64,000 bases of DNA from Armatimonadota bacterium (GTDB lineage: Bacteria > Armatimonadota > Chthonomonadetes > Chthonomonadales > Chthonomonadaceae), in contig JAGWMJ010000007.1 of the NCBI GenBank assembly GCA_028871815.1, forward strand, positions 1 to 64,000, written 5' to 3'. This document shows positions 26,094-34,410 of this stretch, piece after piece. The notes under the pieces were generated by a model, which was not told the origin of the DNA, searched no databases, and saw nothing but the letters and a program-made list of their open reading frames with translations. A program made the position numbers and the translations under genes. How positions within the stretch are numbered: position 1 is the stretch's first letter; every line of letters begins with the position of its first letter.

Positions 26094-26797
26094 CGAATCG
26101 AGAAAGCGACATACAGCGCCACGCTCCAATCCCGGGACTCTGGTGGAAGCTCCTCGTTGGCCTGCTGATGGCCTGGGTCATCTACGGCTCATTCTATGTA
26201 GCGCACGGCGCCGTCAACTTTGGATTCGGCGGGAATCCTGCCCGTATCGTTTTCTTTCACGTGCCTGTTGCTGTTCTATCGTACGTGGCCTATGCCGTTG
26301 CCGCGGTTTACGGCATTCTCCATCTGGCCGGGCGCAATGCGCAAGCTTCCGACATGAAGGCCGGCGCCTCGATGGAGTTGGGACTCATCTTCTGCATTCT
26401 GGCAACCATCACGGGGAGCATCTTCGCCGGAATACAATGGGGACGGTTCTGGAATTGGGATCCGCGTGAAACGTCGATCGTGGTGATGCTGCTCCTGTAC
26501 GGCGCCTACATCGCCCTGCGGTTAAGCCTGGCGGATCGCCCGGATCAGCGCGGGCGTTTCTGTGCCGTCTACACCCTGGTGGCGCTGGTGCCCGCCACAT
26601 TCCTCATCTGGATTGTGCCGCGCATTCCAAGCCTTCAGAGCCTGCATCCAACCAACGTTCTGTTCAATCCCGACAATACCAGCGCGAGCTACAAAGAGGT
26701 CCTCTATCCATCGTTCGCCGCGTTCATCATGCTGTATGTCTGGCTCCTGCAGCTGCGATGCCGCATTCAAACCGTACTATTGCGGAGGGAGCAATGA
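26090..26797 (+). CDS. ccmC: Heme lyase/handling protein CcmC
   Basis: The 235-residue, six-helix protein contains the tryptophan-rich WWD motif 'GIQWGRFWNWDPRETSIVVMLLLYGAYIAL', flanked by the expected external histidines ('FFHVPVAVLSY' and 'SLHPTNVLF'). CcmC presents heme to CcmE. The start is the GTG at 26090, overlapping the ccmB stop. The last bases overlap the ccmD ATG. Confidence 0.94.
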   Translation: MTNRESDIQRHAPIPGLWWKLLVGLLMAWVIYGSFYVAHGAVNFGFGGNPARIVFFHVPVAVLSYVAYAVAAVYGILHLAGRNAQASDMKAGASMELGLIFCILATITGSIFAGIQWGRFWNWDPRETSIVVMLLLYGAYIALRLSLADRPDQRGRFCAVYTLVALVPATFLIWIVPRIPSLQSLHPTNVLFNPDNTSASYKEVLYPSFAAFIMLYVWLLQLRCRIQTVLLRREQ

Positions 26798-26931
26798 ATT
26801 CCGGAACCGTTCGACTGCTGGTTATGGGGGTACCGCTCATCATCTGGGCGGGTATATTCATCTACGTTATTGTTTTGGATCGGGCCGTTGCGCGCCTTGA
26901 GCGCGGGGCGGGAAGTGAGGAAGATGACTGA
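26794..26931 (+). CDS. ccmD: CcmD-like small membrane protein
   Basis: A 45-residue frame sits between ccmC and ccmE with ATGA and TGATG overlaps on its two sides. It has one hydrophobic helix ('LLVMGVPLIIWAGIFIYVIVL') followed by a charged tail (DRAVARLERGAGSEEDD), the expected topology of CcmD, which holds CcmE near CcmABC. Sequence identity in this family is always low, so the call rests on size, topology and position. Confidence 0.85.
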   Translation: MNSGTVRLLVMGVPLIIWAGIFIYVIVLDRAVARLERGAGSEEDD

Positions 26932-27383
26932 TGGGCAACTCGTTGCATCCCCGAGCACTGGGGCCGCGTCGAATTGGTATTGTGATTGCCGCTCTGTTGA
27001 TCACCGCGGCGCTTGGTTTGACCTTCTGGGCTTTTGCCAGCGCCATGACGCCGTATGTAGATATTCAGCAGGCCGAACGGCTGGGATCCAGTTGCCAGGT
27101 TCGGGGCAAGATTCTGCACAACACCGTAGTTTACGATACGGTCGCAAACGTTCTCCGCTTTCGCCTGCAGGATGAGCATAACCAGCAGATTGAAGTGGTC
27201 TACCACGGGGCCAAGCCCGAGTCATTCGATACGGCTCCGGAAACGGCCGTGGAGGGCTATGTAGTTCGCGCGCCGAACGGCACGGTGTCGCTACAATCCG
27301 ACACGATGACGATCAAATGCCCCAGCAAGTATAGCGATAACAAAAACCCGTACCATCAGAGCAAGCCCGGCGGCTCCACCTGA
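26931..27383 (+). CDS. ccmE: Heme chaperone CcmE, cysteine (CxxxY) type
   Basis: The 150-residue protein has one N-terminal membrane helix (about 15-38) and an OB-fold ('SCQVRGKILHNTVVYDTVANVLRFRLQDEHNQQIEVVYHG', 'VEGYVVRAPNGTVSLQSDTMTIKCPSKY'). At the heme-attachment position it has C130-P-S-K-Y134, not the classical His (HxxxY). CxxxY CcmE proteins define a variant System I described in archaea and some sulfate reducers, usually without CcmH. The tail is short and polar. TGATG overlaps couple it to ccmD and ccmF. Confidence 0.93.
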   Translation: MGNSLHPRALGPRRIGIVIAALLITAALGLTFWAFASAMTPYVDIQQAERLGSSCQVRGKILHNTVVYDTVANVLRFRLQDEHNQQIEVVYHGAKPESFDTAPETAVEGYVVRAPNGTVSLQSDTMTIKCPSKYSDNKNPYHQSKPGGST

Positions 27384-30124
27384 TGCAGCATCTGGGCGCG
27401 CTCGGGGTTCACCTGCTAGTTGTAGGCGTTTTTGCGGCGCCGATTGCCGCACTTGCATATCTGGCCACGCTCCGCTGGCCAAATCTTCCGGCTCTCCGTT
27501 GGGTGGCGCGTGGGTTTTTTGGCCTTACTGCGGCATGCATTCTGGCAACATTCGGCACGCTCGCCGACCTGATCTACCACCGGCAGTACGAATACATCTA
27601 CGTATTCTCGCACACCGGAAACGACCTCCACGGCTGGTACCGGCTCGCGGCCACCTGGTCCGGTCAGGAAGGCAGCTTCCTGTTGTGGGGATCCTGGACC
27701 AGTATCATCGGGGTTTTCCTGATTGCGCGCGCCGGCAAGTGGGAATCGCGTGTGATGCCCATCTACGTAACCGTAATGGGGTTCCTGTGCGCGATCCTGA
27801 TCAAGCAGACGCCGTTCGGCATGATCCCCATCCCCTCAAAGGCGCTGCTGGCGGCGCATCCGGGCTGGCACTATCCACCGCTCGATGGTCAGGGCCTGGT
27901 GCCTTCGCTGGTCAACTACTGGATGACGATTCATCCACCGACCATTTTCTTCGCCTTTTCCTCGCTGCTCGTGCCATTCTCCTTCGCCATCGCTGCACTG
28001 CTGTGGAGCGATTACGACGACTGGGTGCCTCGCGTGATGCCGTTCGCGCTGCTCTCCTGCGCCGTGCTGGGTCTGGGCCTGTTTATGGGCGGCTATTGGG
28101 CATATGAAACGCAAGGCTGGCACGGCTTCTGGGCCTGGGACCCGGTAGAAAACGCCTCGTTCTTTCCATGGCTGGCGGTAACCGCCATGGTGCACGGTCT
28201 GGTGGCGCAGCGCAATCGCCACCGCATGCGGTTCACTAACCTTCTGCTGGGTATCACCGCCTTCTGGCTGTTCCTCGTCGGAACATTCCTCACGCGATCC
28301 GGCGCTCTCGCCGGAAAAGCCGCCGATGGACAGATGCTCTCGGTTCACGCGTTCGATGATATCGGCAAGAGCGCGCTATGGCTGATGGCGGCGATGGTGC
28401 TGCTGTACGGTTCGCTTGGTTTTACCCTCTGGTTTGGAAGACTGTACGGCCTTGTTCGGTGGCGCCTTGCCGCTTATACCGGCTCGGCTGCGCTGTTCGT
28501 CGGCGGTGTTGGCCTGCGTGCTCTGTTCCACTGGCCGCAGGTATCGCTACTGGCTTTCGCGGCGCCGGGAATCGCGGGAACGCTGGTTCTGTTCGGGCTG
28601 CTTGTGAAGCGCTCGGCATCTGCCGACCGCCCGGTACCTGCCGCCGGTGGAAAGCTCGACCCGATCAAGCTCCTCTCGCGCGACGCCGCCAGTGTCATCG
28701 CAATCACGATGATGGTTGTGGCGTGCTTCGTCATCACGCTGGCCACCACGCGGCCGCTGTTCCTCAGTTGGATGCACCAACCGCCGGAGGCTTCGAAGCC
28801 TGTTTTCTACAACCGGTTCATGCTGCCGATGGCCAGCCTGGCCGCCCTCATTATGGGTTTTGTGCCGTGGCTGGCGTGGAAACAGACCAACTTTGAAAAG
28901 TTTGCACGCAAGCTGATGGCGCCGTGGATGATCATGGTGCTGTTTGGTTTCGGGCTCCTGATCTGGGTGCTTGGCGCCGAACGGGCCAGTCTGGCCGCCC
29001 TGGCGGCAGACCCCGTAGCCAGTAGAGAGACGCTGCGCGCCTGGTTTAGCCCCCGCGTGGAGACAGCGGCAGTGGTTCTGCTGGGATCACTCGGCTTTTT
29101 TGCCGCCCTATCCAACGCGATGTTAGCGTATAAGGCGTTCAGGGCGAAGCCCCTTTCCGCCGGTGGATGGATTGCGCATGTAGGCATCGGTGTTCTGATG
29201 CTGGGCATAATCGTGGCCAACAGTTTCGAGCGTACCGACCGCTTTGTATTGGAGCAGGGGCAGGCGCCACAAACCGCGTTTGGCTACCATTTTGAGTTTG
29301 TAAGAATGACCGGCAAGCCCATTGAGGGCCGACCCGTCAACCCCGATTACGATGAGAACAACCGGGTGGTGATGCAGGTTACACCGCCGGGATCCATTCC
29401 CGGCGGACCGGATACCTTCACGATTGATCCGAAGTGGTTCGTGTACAATCTGGATCGAGCCAACGAACAGAACCTGGACCGGATGCGCTGGCCATCGATC
29501 CGTAAGTACCTGTCGCACGACCTTTACGTCGGCTTCGCCAGCGATCCGGAGTTTGAGTGGCCCAGCGATGGCATCAACCCGAACCAGCCCGGCATCACGA
29601 TGAAGGTGGGCGAACGGCGGCAGTTGGGCGACTATATGGTTGGGTATTACAAGTCGTTCGGTACACCGGGCAAGATCATGGGAGCGCGCGTGATCATCCT
29701 CACGCCGGACCACAAGATTGTGCAAACCACGCCGGCAATCCGGATGGACCTCGGATCGATGCTGAACGTGGACGATTCGATTCCCGACATCCCAAGTGCC
29801 GACGGAACGCCGTCGGCTATCTACCTGGACCGGCTGGACCCCATCACGAAAACCGCCTCGCTGCGCCTCAGCCTGCCGGGTTATGCCGGACGGTGGGTGG
29901 TGCCGCTGGAAGTTACCTACAAGCCCTGGATAAGCCTGGTCTGGTTGGGGGTACTGATCACAGTCGGCGGCGCTCTGCTGGCGATGGCCAACCGGGCGCT
30001 TGAAGCGCGTCGGTACGCTAGCGGTCTGGCCGTTGCGGGTCCGGAGTCCGCGACGGCGCTGCCGATCGCAACGCGCACAGCTCGGCGCGGCCGCTCAGGT
30101 GGGTCTCGCAAGTCACGTAAATAG
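27383..30124 (+). CDS. ccmF: Cytochrome c heme lyase CcmF
   Basis: The 913-residue protein has some 15 membrane segments and the CcmF WWD motif 'GWHGFWAWDPVENASFFPWL', with 'SGQEGSFLLWGSW' and 'NYWMTIHPPTIFF' upstream. It ligates heme to apocytochrome c at the outer face of the membrane. A large periplasmic region (about 625-840) precedes the final helix. It is somewhat longer than proteobacterial CcmF (about 650). The Arg/Ser-rich C terminus is cytoplasmic by prediction. No ccmG or ccmH follows; the next gene is unrelated. Confidence 0.95.
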   Translation: MQHLGALGVHLLVVGVFAAPIAALAYLATLRWPNLPALRWVARGFFGLTAACILATFGTLADLIYHRQYEYIYVFSHTGNDLHGWYRLAATWSGQEGSFLLWGSWTSIIGVFLIARAGKWESRVMPIYVTVMGFLCAILIKQTPFGMIPIPSKALLAAHPGWHYPPLDGQGLVPSLVNYWMTIHPPTIFFAFSSLLVPFSFAIAALLWSDYDDWVPRVMPFALLSCAVLGLGLFMGGYWAYETQGWHGFWAWDPVENASFFPWLAVTAMVHGLVAQRNRHRMRFTNLLLGITAFWLFLVGTFLTRSGALAGKAADGQMLSVHAFDDIGKSALWLMAAMVLLYGSLGFTLWFGRLYGLVRWRLAAYTGSAALFVGGVGLRALFHWPQVSLLAFAAPGIAGTLVLFGLLVKRSASADRPVPAAGGKLDPIKLLSRDAASVIAITMMVVACFVITLATTRPLFLSWMHQPPEASKPVFYNRFMLPMASLAALIMGFVPWLAWKQTNFEKFARKLMAPWMIMVLFGFGLLIWVLGAERASLAALAADPVASRETLRAWFSPRVETAAVVLLGSLGFFAALSNAMLAYKAFRAKPLSAGGWIAHVGIGVLMLGIIVANSFERTDRFVLEQGQAPQTAFGYHFEFVRMTGKPIEGRPVNPDYDENNRVVMQVTPPGSIPGGPDTFTIDPKWFVYNLDRANEQNLDRMRWPSIRKYLSHDLYVGFASDPEFEWPSDGINPNQPGITMKVGERRQLGDYMVGYYKSFGTPGKIMGARVIILTPDHKIVQTTPAIRMDLGSMLNVDDSIPDIPSADGTPSAIYLDRLDPITKTASLRLSLPGYAGRWVVPLEVTYKPWISLVWLGVLITVGGALLAMANRALEARRYASGLAVAGPESATALPIATRTARRGRSGGSRKSRK

Positions 30125-30262
30125 CTGTCCGCCAGTCGTCTCGATCCATTCCCGCGCAAGTCCGAGATCAGTTAGAGGATCCGTTACATTGAACGTTGAA
30201 TTGATCGAAGTCTCGATCCCCGGATCAGCGAGATCAGGTTTCAACGCCGTGGGAGTAACAGT

Positions 30263-31408
30263 ATGAACGGCACAAAGCTTCTGGCGCTGGCAGGTACGCT
30301 GAGCTGTGCGCTCGCAAGCAGTGCGATTGGCGCCAGCTCCACCCGTTCCAAGCCCGCCGTCCCGCCACTGCAGCTGCATGTAGCCGGTACTCAACTACGG
30401 GACAGCAACAACAGAGTGGCGCACCTGCACGGGGTGAATTGCGCTTCCATGGAATGGACCAGCGATGGCCAGGGCCACATCCTCACTACCATCAATACGG
30501 CAATCACGGTTTGGCACGCCAATATCATCCGGCTGCCGCTCTCCGAAGACCGCTGGTTTGGCCGGGCGCCTGAACAGAAAAATGGTCCGGCAGCTTACAG
30601 GGCGCTTGTGGGCAGTGCCGTACAGGAGTGTGAAAGCCAGGGCTGCTACATCCTGCTGGACCTTCACTGGAACGACGCCGATGAGTGGGGCAAGAACATT
30701 GGCCAGCATAAGATGCCCGACCAACACAGCATTCTGTTCTGGAAGAGTCTCGCTCCAATCTACAAAAACAACCCGGCGGTGCTGTTTGATCTGTACAACG
30801 AACCGCACGATGTCAGCTGGGACGTATGGCAAAACGGCGGCCAGGTGACGGAGCAGCCGCGTGTGGGCTTCGGTGGAGGCGGTAGCCGCCCTGCTCTGAC
30901 CTACAAGGCAGCCGGTATGCAGCAGTTGCTGGATACTGTACGGGCGGCCGGCGCCAAAAACGTGGTCGTGGCTGGTGGATTGAACTGGGCGTACGACATG
31001 GATGACCTGCAAAACGGCCATGCCCTGGTGGATCGCACTGGATACGGCATCATCTACAGCAACCACGACTACCCCATCAAGGGTGAAACCATGCAGCAGT
31101 GGCTGGCGCGCATGGTGGCGGCAACGGCGAAGGCGCCGGTGATCGTGAGTGAATTCGGCGCCGGCGGCCGGCCCGGATCGCTCAACAGCGGCGCTGCATG
31201 GCTAACACAGGTGATGCAGATTCTGCATCAGCACGATTGGAACTGGATAGCCTGGGATATGCATCCAAGTGCCGGCCCGACGCTGGTGTCGGATTGGAAC
31301 TACACGCCCACGCCCGTGTTCGGTGTGATGGTCAAGGACGCACTTGCCGGTAACTATCCGGCAGGCGAGTACTCGCCGACGGCCGGCACGGGCGCCCGAA
31401 GCCCGTAG
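30263..31408 (+). CDS. Secreted glycoside hydrolase family 5 (cellulase-like)
   Basis: The 381-residue protein has a signal peptide (to about residue 23) and a GH5 TIM barrel. The catalytic acid/base is E180 in 'FDLYNEPHDVSW' and the nucleophile E297 in 'VIVSEFGAGG'. The conserved 'RLPLSEDRWFG' and 'ILLDLHWNDADEW' strands are also present. Such enzymes cut beta-1,4-glucans or mannans. The subfamily and substrate cannot be fixed by eye. It is not linked to the ccm operon; 138 bases separate them. Confidence 0.88.
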   Translation: MNGTKLLALAGTLSCALASSAIGASSTRSKPAVPPLQLHVAGTQLRDSNNRVAHLHGVNCASMEWTSDGQGHILTTINTAITVWHANIIRLPLSEDRWFGRAPEQKNGPAAYRALVGSAVQECESQGCYILLDLHWNDADEWGKNIGQHKMPDQHSILFWKSLAPIYKNNPAVLFDLYNEPHDVSWDVWQNGGQVTEQPRVGFGGGGSRPALTYKAAGMQQLLDTVRAAGAKNVVVAGGLNWAYDMDDLQNGHALVDRTGYGIIYSNHDYPIKGETMQQWLARMVAATAKAPVIVSEFGAGGRPGSLNSGAAWLTQVMQILHQHDWNWIAWDMHPSAGPTLVSDWNYTPTPVFGVMVKDALAGNYPAGEYSPTAGTGARSP

Positions 31409-31428
31409 AGCGGTGTGCGTGGAGCCGG

Positions 31429-32829
31429 TTACGGCGCCTGAAGTGCAGCAGCCTCCACGGCTTCCGGAAACGTCGGAAACGCGTGCATCACGCTGCTGAT
31501 GGCGGTCACCGGCAGCCCTGCCTTCATGCAGACGCAGATTTCCGCAATCAGGCTGGAGGCATGCGGACCCACGATATGGCCGCCTAGTATCCGGCTGGTG
31601 CGCTGCTCTACAATCAACTTGACAAGGCCGCGGGTGTCGCCGTACAGAATGGCGCGGTCGAGGGTGGCAAATGGAAATCTCAGCACCCGGACTTCACCAT
31701 TCGCGGCGGCTTGCGCCTCGGTGAGACCAACGCTTGCGACTTCAGGATCGACGAAGGTGCATCTGGGCACCACGCTGAGGTCGGGCGCGGCTGGCTTGCC
31801 CAACAGCGTCTCAGCCGCCACAGCACCTTCATAGCTGGCCACGTGTGTGAATAGTGCTCCGCCATGCACATCTCCCGGCGCCAGAATGTGCGGCTGGGCT
31901 GTTCGCAACTGTTCATCCACCGGCACGAACCCGTGCTCCAGGCCGAGGCCGGCCGCCGCCAGGCAGAGCGCATCTCCATCCACGCGCCGACCTGTGGCAA
32001 CCAGAACGGCGTCACAGCGCACCTCGTCGACCCCGGATGACGTTTGTATCTCCACGGCGCGCGCTCCATCCGCCGGTCGCACAGCAGACGCACGCGCTCC
32101 CGTAATCACGCGCATCCCCTCGTTCGTCAGGTACTGCTCCACCAGCTCCGATATCTCCGCGTCCTCCGCGGAAAGGAGCCGGCCGGCAGCCTCCAGTACC
32201 GTTACCTGCGCGCCAAATCGATGAAAAACCTGGCCCAACTCCAGTCCGATTGGCCCACCACCCACGACTGCAATGCGCGACGGAAGCGTTTTGAGCGCGA
32301 CGGCCTCGCGGTTTGTGATGTAACCCTGCTCCGCTAAGCCCGGTATCGCCGGGACGGCGGGAACGGTGCCGGGCGCCAACAGAATATGCTCGGCAGAAAC
32401 CACATCGCGGCCGACCCGGACAATGTGCGGCGACTCGAATCTGGCATGCTCGCGATACAACGTCGCGCCCAGCACAGGCAAGCCGCCATCACGGGGTGGC
32501 GCCCCACCCGACTCGGCCACCGCGCGGTCCTTGTACCGCATGGCCGCGCCGAAATCGGCCCGTGCTTCGGCCACGTTTACGCCGAATTCGCCGGCGTGCT
32601 GCACCAGGCGCCACACCTCGGCCGCGCGCACCATCGCCTTGGTGGGTACACAACCCGCCCAGTAGCACTCACCGCCTAGTTCGCGCTCCTCAGCCACGGC
32701 GACACGCCAGCCGGCGCGGGCTACCGTTCGAGCGGTTTTCAAGCCGGCCGATCCACCACCAATTACAAAGAGGTCGTATTTCTCCACTGGGCTAAACGCC
32801 GGCCGGTTCGGCGTGGATTCTGCGAGCAA
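31429..32829 (-). CDS. FAD-dependent pyridine nucleotide-disulfide oxidoreductase
   Basis: The 466-residue protein has an N-terminal FAD site ('YDLFVIGGGSAGLKTARTVARAG'), a redox-active disulfide in 'GGECYWAGCVPTKA', an NAD(P) site ('IAVVGGGPIGLELGQVFHRFG') and the C-terminal dimer domain ('HAFPTFPEAVEAA'). It is closest in style to mercuric reductase-like or soluble lipoamide dehydrogenase-like proteins, but lacks the C-terminal Cys pair of true MerA. The frame overlaps the esterase end by 38 bases if the ATG at 32829 is used; the GTG at 32787 would remove the overlap. The electron acceptor is unknown. Confidence 0.85.
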   Translation of the reverse strand: MLAESTPNRPAFSPVEKYDLFVIGGGSAGLKTARTVARAGWRVAVAEERELGGECYWAGCVPTKAMVRAAEVWRLVQHAGEFGVNVAEARADFGAAMRYKDRAVAESGGAPPRDGGLPVLGATLYREHARFESPHIVRVGRDVVSAEHILLAPGTVPAVPAIPGLAEQGYITNREAVALKTLPSRIAVVGGGPIGLELGQVFHRFGAQVTVLEAAGRLLSAEDAEISELVEQYLTNEGMRVITGARASAVRPADGARAVEIQTSSGVDEVRCDAVLVATGRRVDGDALCLAAAGLGLEHGFVPVDEQLRTAQPHILAPGDVHGGALFTHVASYEGAVAAETLLGKPAAPDLSVVPRCTFVDPEVASVGLTEAQAAANGEVRVLRFPFATLDRAILYGDTRGLVKLIVEQRTSRILGGHIVGPHASSLIAEICVCMKAGLPVTAISSVMHAFPTFPEAVEAAALQAP

Positions 32830-33592
32830 CAGCCGGGAGTATCTGGCGGATTCGCCGGTTCCAGTAGGGCCACGTGTGCTCGCCGGGTAGTTCGACCCAG
32901 GTATGTGGATAGCCGAGCAGGTTTAAGTGGCCTACAAACCGGCGGTTGCCTTCAATCAGATGATCGTGCTTTCCGCAGTCGATCCAAAGTTCGCGACGAT
33001 CGGTAGGGAGCCGCGTGGCAGCCTGCTCAGCCAGGTAAAAGGCATCTTCCGCTTTGCGGAAAGCCGCATCGCGCACCGGATCGCCGAACACCGGGTGCTG
33101 CTGCGGCGAGGAGGTCACCTCGAGGGCTGCGCTGTGTACAACACCAACAGAGAAGAGCTCGGGATACCTCAGCGCCAATTTGGCCGCGCCGTACCCGCCC
33201 ATGGAGAGCCCGCCGACGGCCCGGCAGCTCGGGTGCGTGGAGACTGGATGACGCGCTGAAATCGCCGGCAGCAGATCGCCGATCAGGTCATCCTCGTATG
33301 GCCCGCTACCACCCACGCCATTCGTATACCAGCCCTTCTCCCCGTTGGGGCAGACGATGGCCATTTTCCACTCGGATGCGCACCGAACGGCATAGGTGTT
33401 CTGGAACCATGTGACATGTGTATCACTGAATCCACCCAACAGCAGGTACAGTGGATATCCGGCCGCAGGAGCCTCGGATTCGGGCGGCATCACGATAGAG
33501 TAGTCGCGATCGTGCCCAAAAGCCGATGACCGGTAAGTGTGCTGCGTCGCGGGGGCGGGTGGCGCAGCGAACGGGAGCTGGATTCGTGGCAT
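32792..33592 (-). CDS. Alpha/beta-hydrolase esterase (esterase D/tributyrin esterase-like)
   Basis: The 266-residue product has the nucleophile elbow 'AVGGLSMGGYGAAKLALRYPELF' (Ser in GLSMGG), an oxyanion segment 'PLYLLLGGFSDTHVTWFQN' and a likely catalytic His in 'LPGEHTWPYWNRRI'. No signal peptide is evident. It resembles esterase-D-type hydrolases that deacetylate sugars or cleave S-formylglutathione; the substrate is unresolved. It lies just upstream of, and overlaps, the oxidoreductase gene. Confidence 0.85.
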   Translation of the reverse strand: MPRIQLPFAAPPAPATQHTYRSSAFGHDRDYSIVMPPESEAPAAGYPLYLLLGGFSDTHVTWFQNTYAVRCASEWKMAIVCPNGEKGWYTNGVGGSGPYEDDLIGDLLPAISARHPVSTHPSCRAVGGLSMGGYGAAKLALRYPELFSVGVVHSAALEVTSSPQQHPVFGDPVRDAAFRKAEDAFYLAEQAATRLPTDRRELWIDCGKHDHLIEGNRRFVGHLNLLGYPHTWVELPGEHTWPYWNRRIRQILPAVARRIHAEPAGV

Positions 33593-33771
33593 GGACGATT
33601 ATAGCCCGCCCGAGCGGCGCGGAGGAAATCGGCAGCGACTGTGCCGTGTACCGGAACGGTTAAGCGTGCGAGACGACCCCGTCGCCGCAGCCGTTCGAGC
33701 TGCTTTTACGGTGCAGTGATAGAGCGAGCGAGCGATTTTGGCGCAGTTGCGAAAAATAGCGTCGAAATGCT

Positions 33772-33800
33772 TGACAACTAGTTGTAGGGCTGTTATGCTG
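33772..33800 (+). promoter_or_regulatory. Strong sigma-70-type promoter for nrdR-nrdJ
   Basis: TTGACA (33772-33777) and TATGCT (33795-33800) are 17 bases apart, a near-consensus promoter with a predicted start near 33807. The remaining part of the 308-base divergent spacer (33593-33771) shows no other clear signal. Confidence 0.8.
33775..33786. promoter_or_regulatory. Palindromic candidate operator (possible NrdR box)
   Basis: ACAACTAGTTGT is a perfect 12-bp palindrome overlapping the -35 element and spacer of the nrdR promoter. A second related site, ACATCTAGTTCGTGT (33813-33827), follows 38 bases on, sharing CTAGTT. NrdR boxes are AT-rich palindromes framed by ACA...TGT and usually occur in pairs, so autoregulation by NrdR is plausible. 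Neither site matches the published consensus closely. Confidence 0.45.
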
Positions 33801-33900
33801 TTACTGGTTCCACATCTAGTTCGTGTATCCCCTCAGGCAGCGGCAGGTTCCGCCTCGGCCGCCACCTGGCAAAGCGATACACAACCGCTCGCGTAATCCG

Positions 33901-34377
33901 ATGAAGTGCCCTTACTGCGGCGATTCCAACCGCGACCAGGTCTTGGAAACTCGTTCCGCACTGGACGGCGCCGCGATCAAACGGCGACGTCTGTGCCACG
34001 GGTGCGGGCGGCGCTTTACCACTGTGGAAGAGGTTGCCGAGCTGGAGCTGTACGTAGTGAAGTCGGACGGGCGACGGGAGCCGTTTGACCGGAACAAGAT
34101 CGTGCGCGGAATGAAGCTCGCCGCTACCGGGCGGCCGATCGGCATCGAAGCCCTTGAGGAGATGGCCGAAGATGTACAGCGCGTCCTGACTAACCGGATG
34201 GAGCGCGAAGCGGGCTCCCAGGAGATCGGGACGCTGGTGATGGAACGATTGCGCAAGGTGGACCACGTAGCCTACGTGCGTTTCGCATCGGTCTATCTAC
34301 AATTTGAAGATGCGGCTGAGTTTCGAGACATCGCCGATAAACTGCGAGAGCGCCGCGAGCGCAGCGCCCGGTGCTGA
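33901..34377 (+). CDS. nrdR: Transcriptional repressor NrdR
   Basis: The 158-residue protein has the NrdR zinc ribbon ('MKCPYCGDSNRDQVLETR...RRRLCHGCGRRFTT', four Cys) and an ATP-cone ('VVKSDGRREPFDRNKIVRGMKLA'). It senses dATP/ATP and represses ribonucleotide reductase genes. The start at 33901 is fixed by the conserved MKCPYC beginning. It lies 33 bases upstream of the reductase gene, so the two probably share a transcript. Confidence 0.96.
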   Translation: MKCPYCGDSNRDQVLETRSALDGAAIKRRRLCHGCGRRFTTVEEVAELELYVVKSDGRREPFDRNKIVRGMKLAATGRPIGIEALEEMAEDVQRVLTNRMEREAGSQEIGTLVMERLRKVDHVAYVRFASVYLQFEDAAEFRDIADKLRERRERSARC

Positions 34378-34410
34378 ACGCCGATCGGGCCACGGGAAGG
34401 AAACGAGAGA

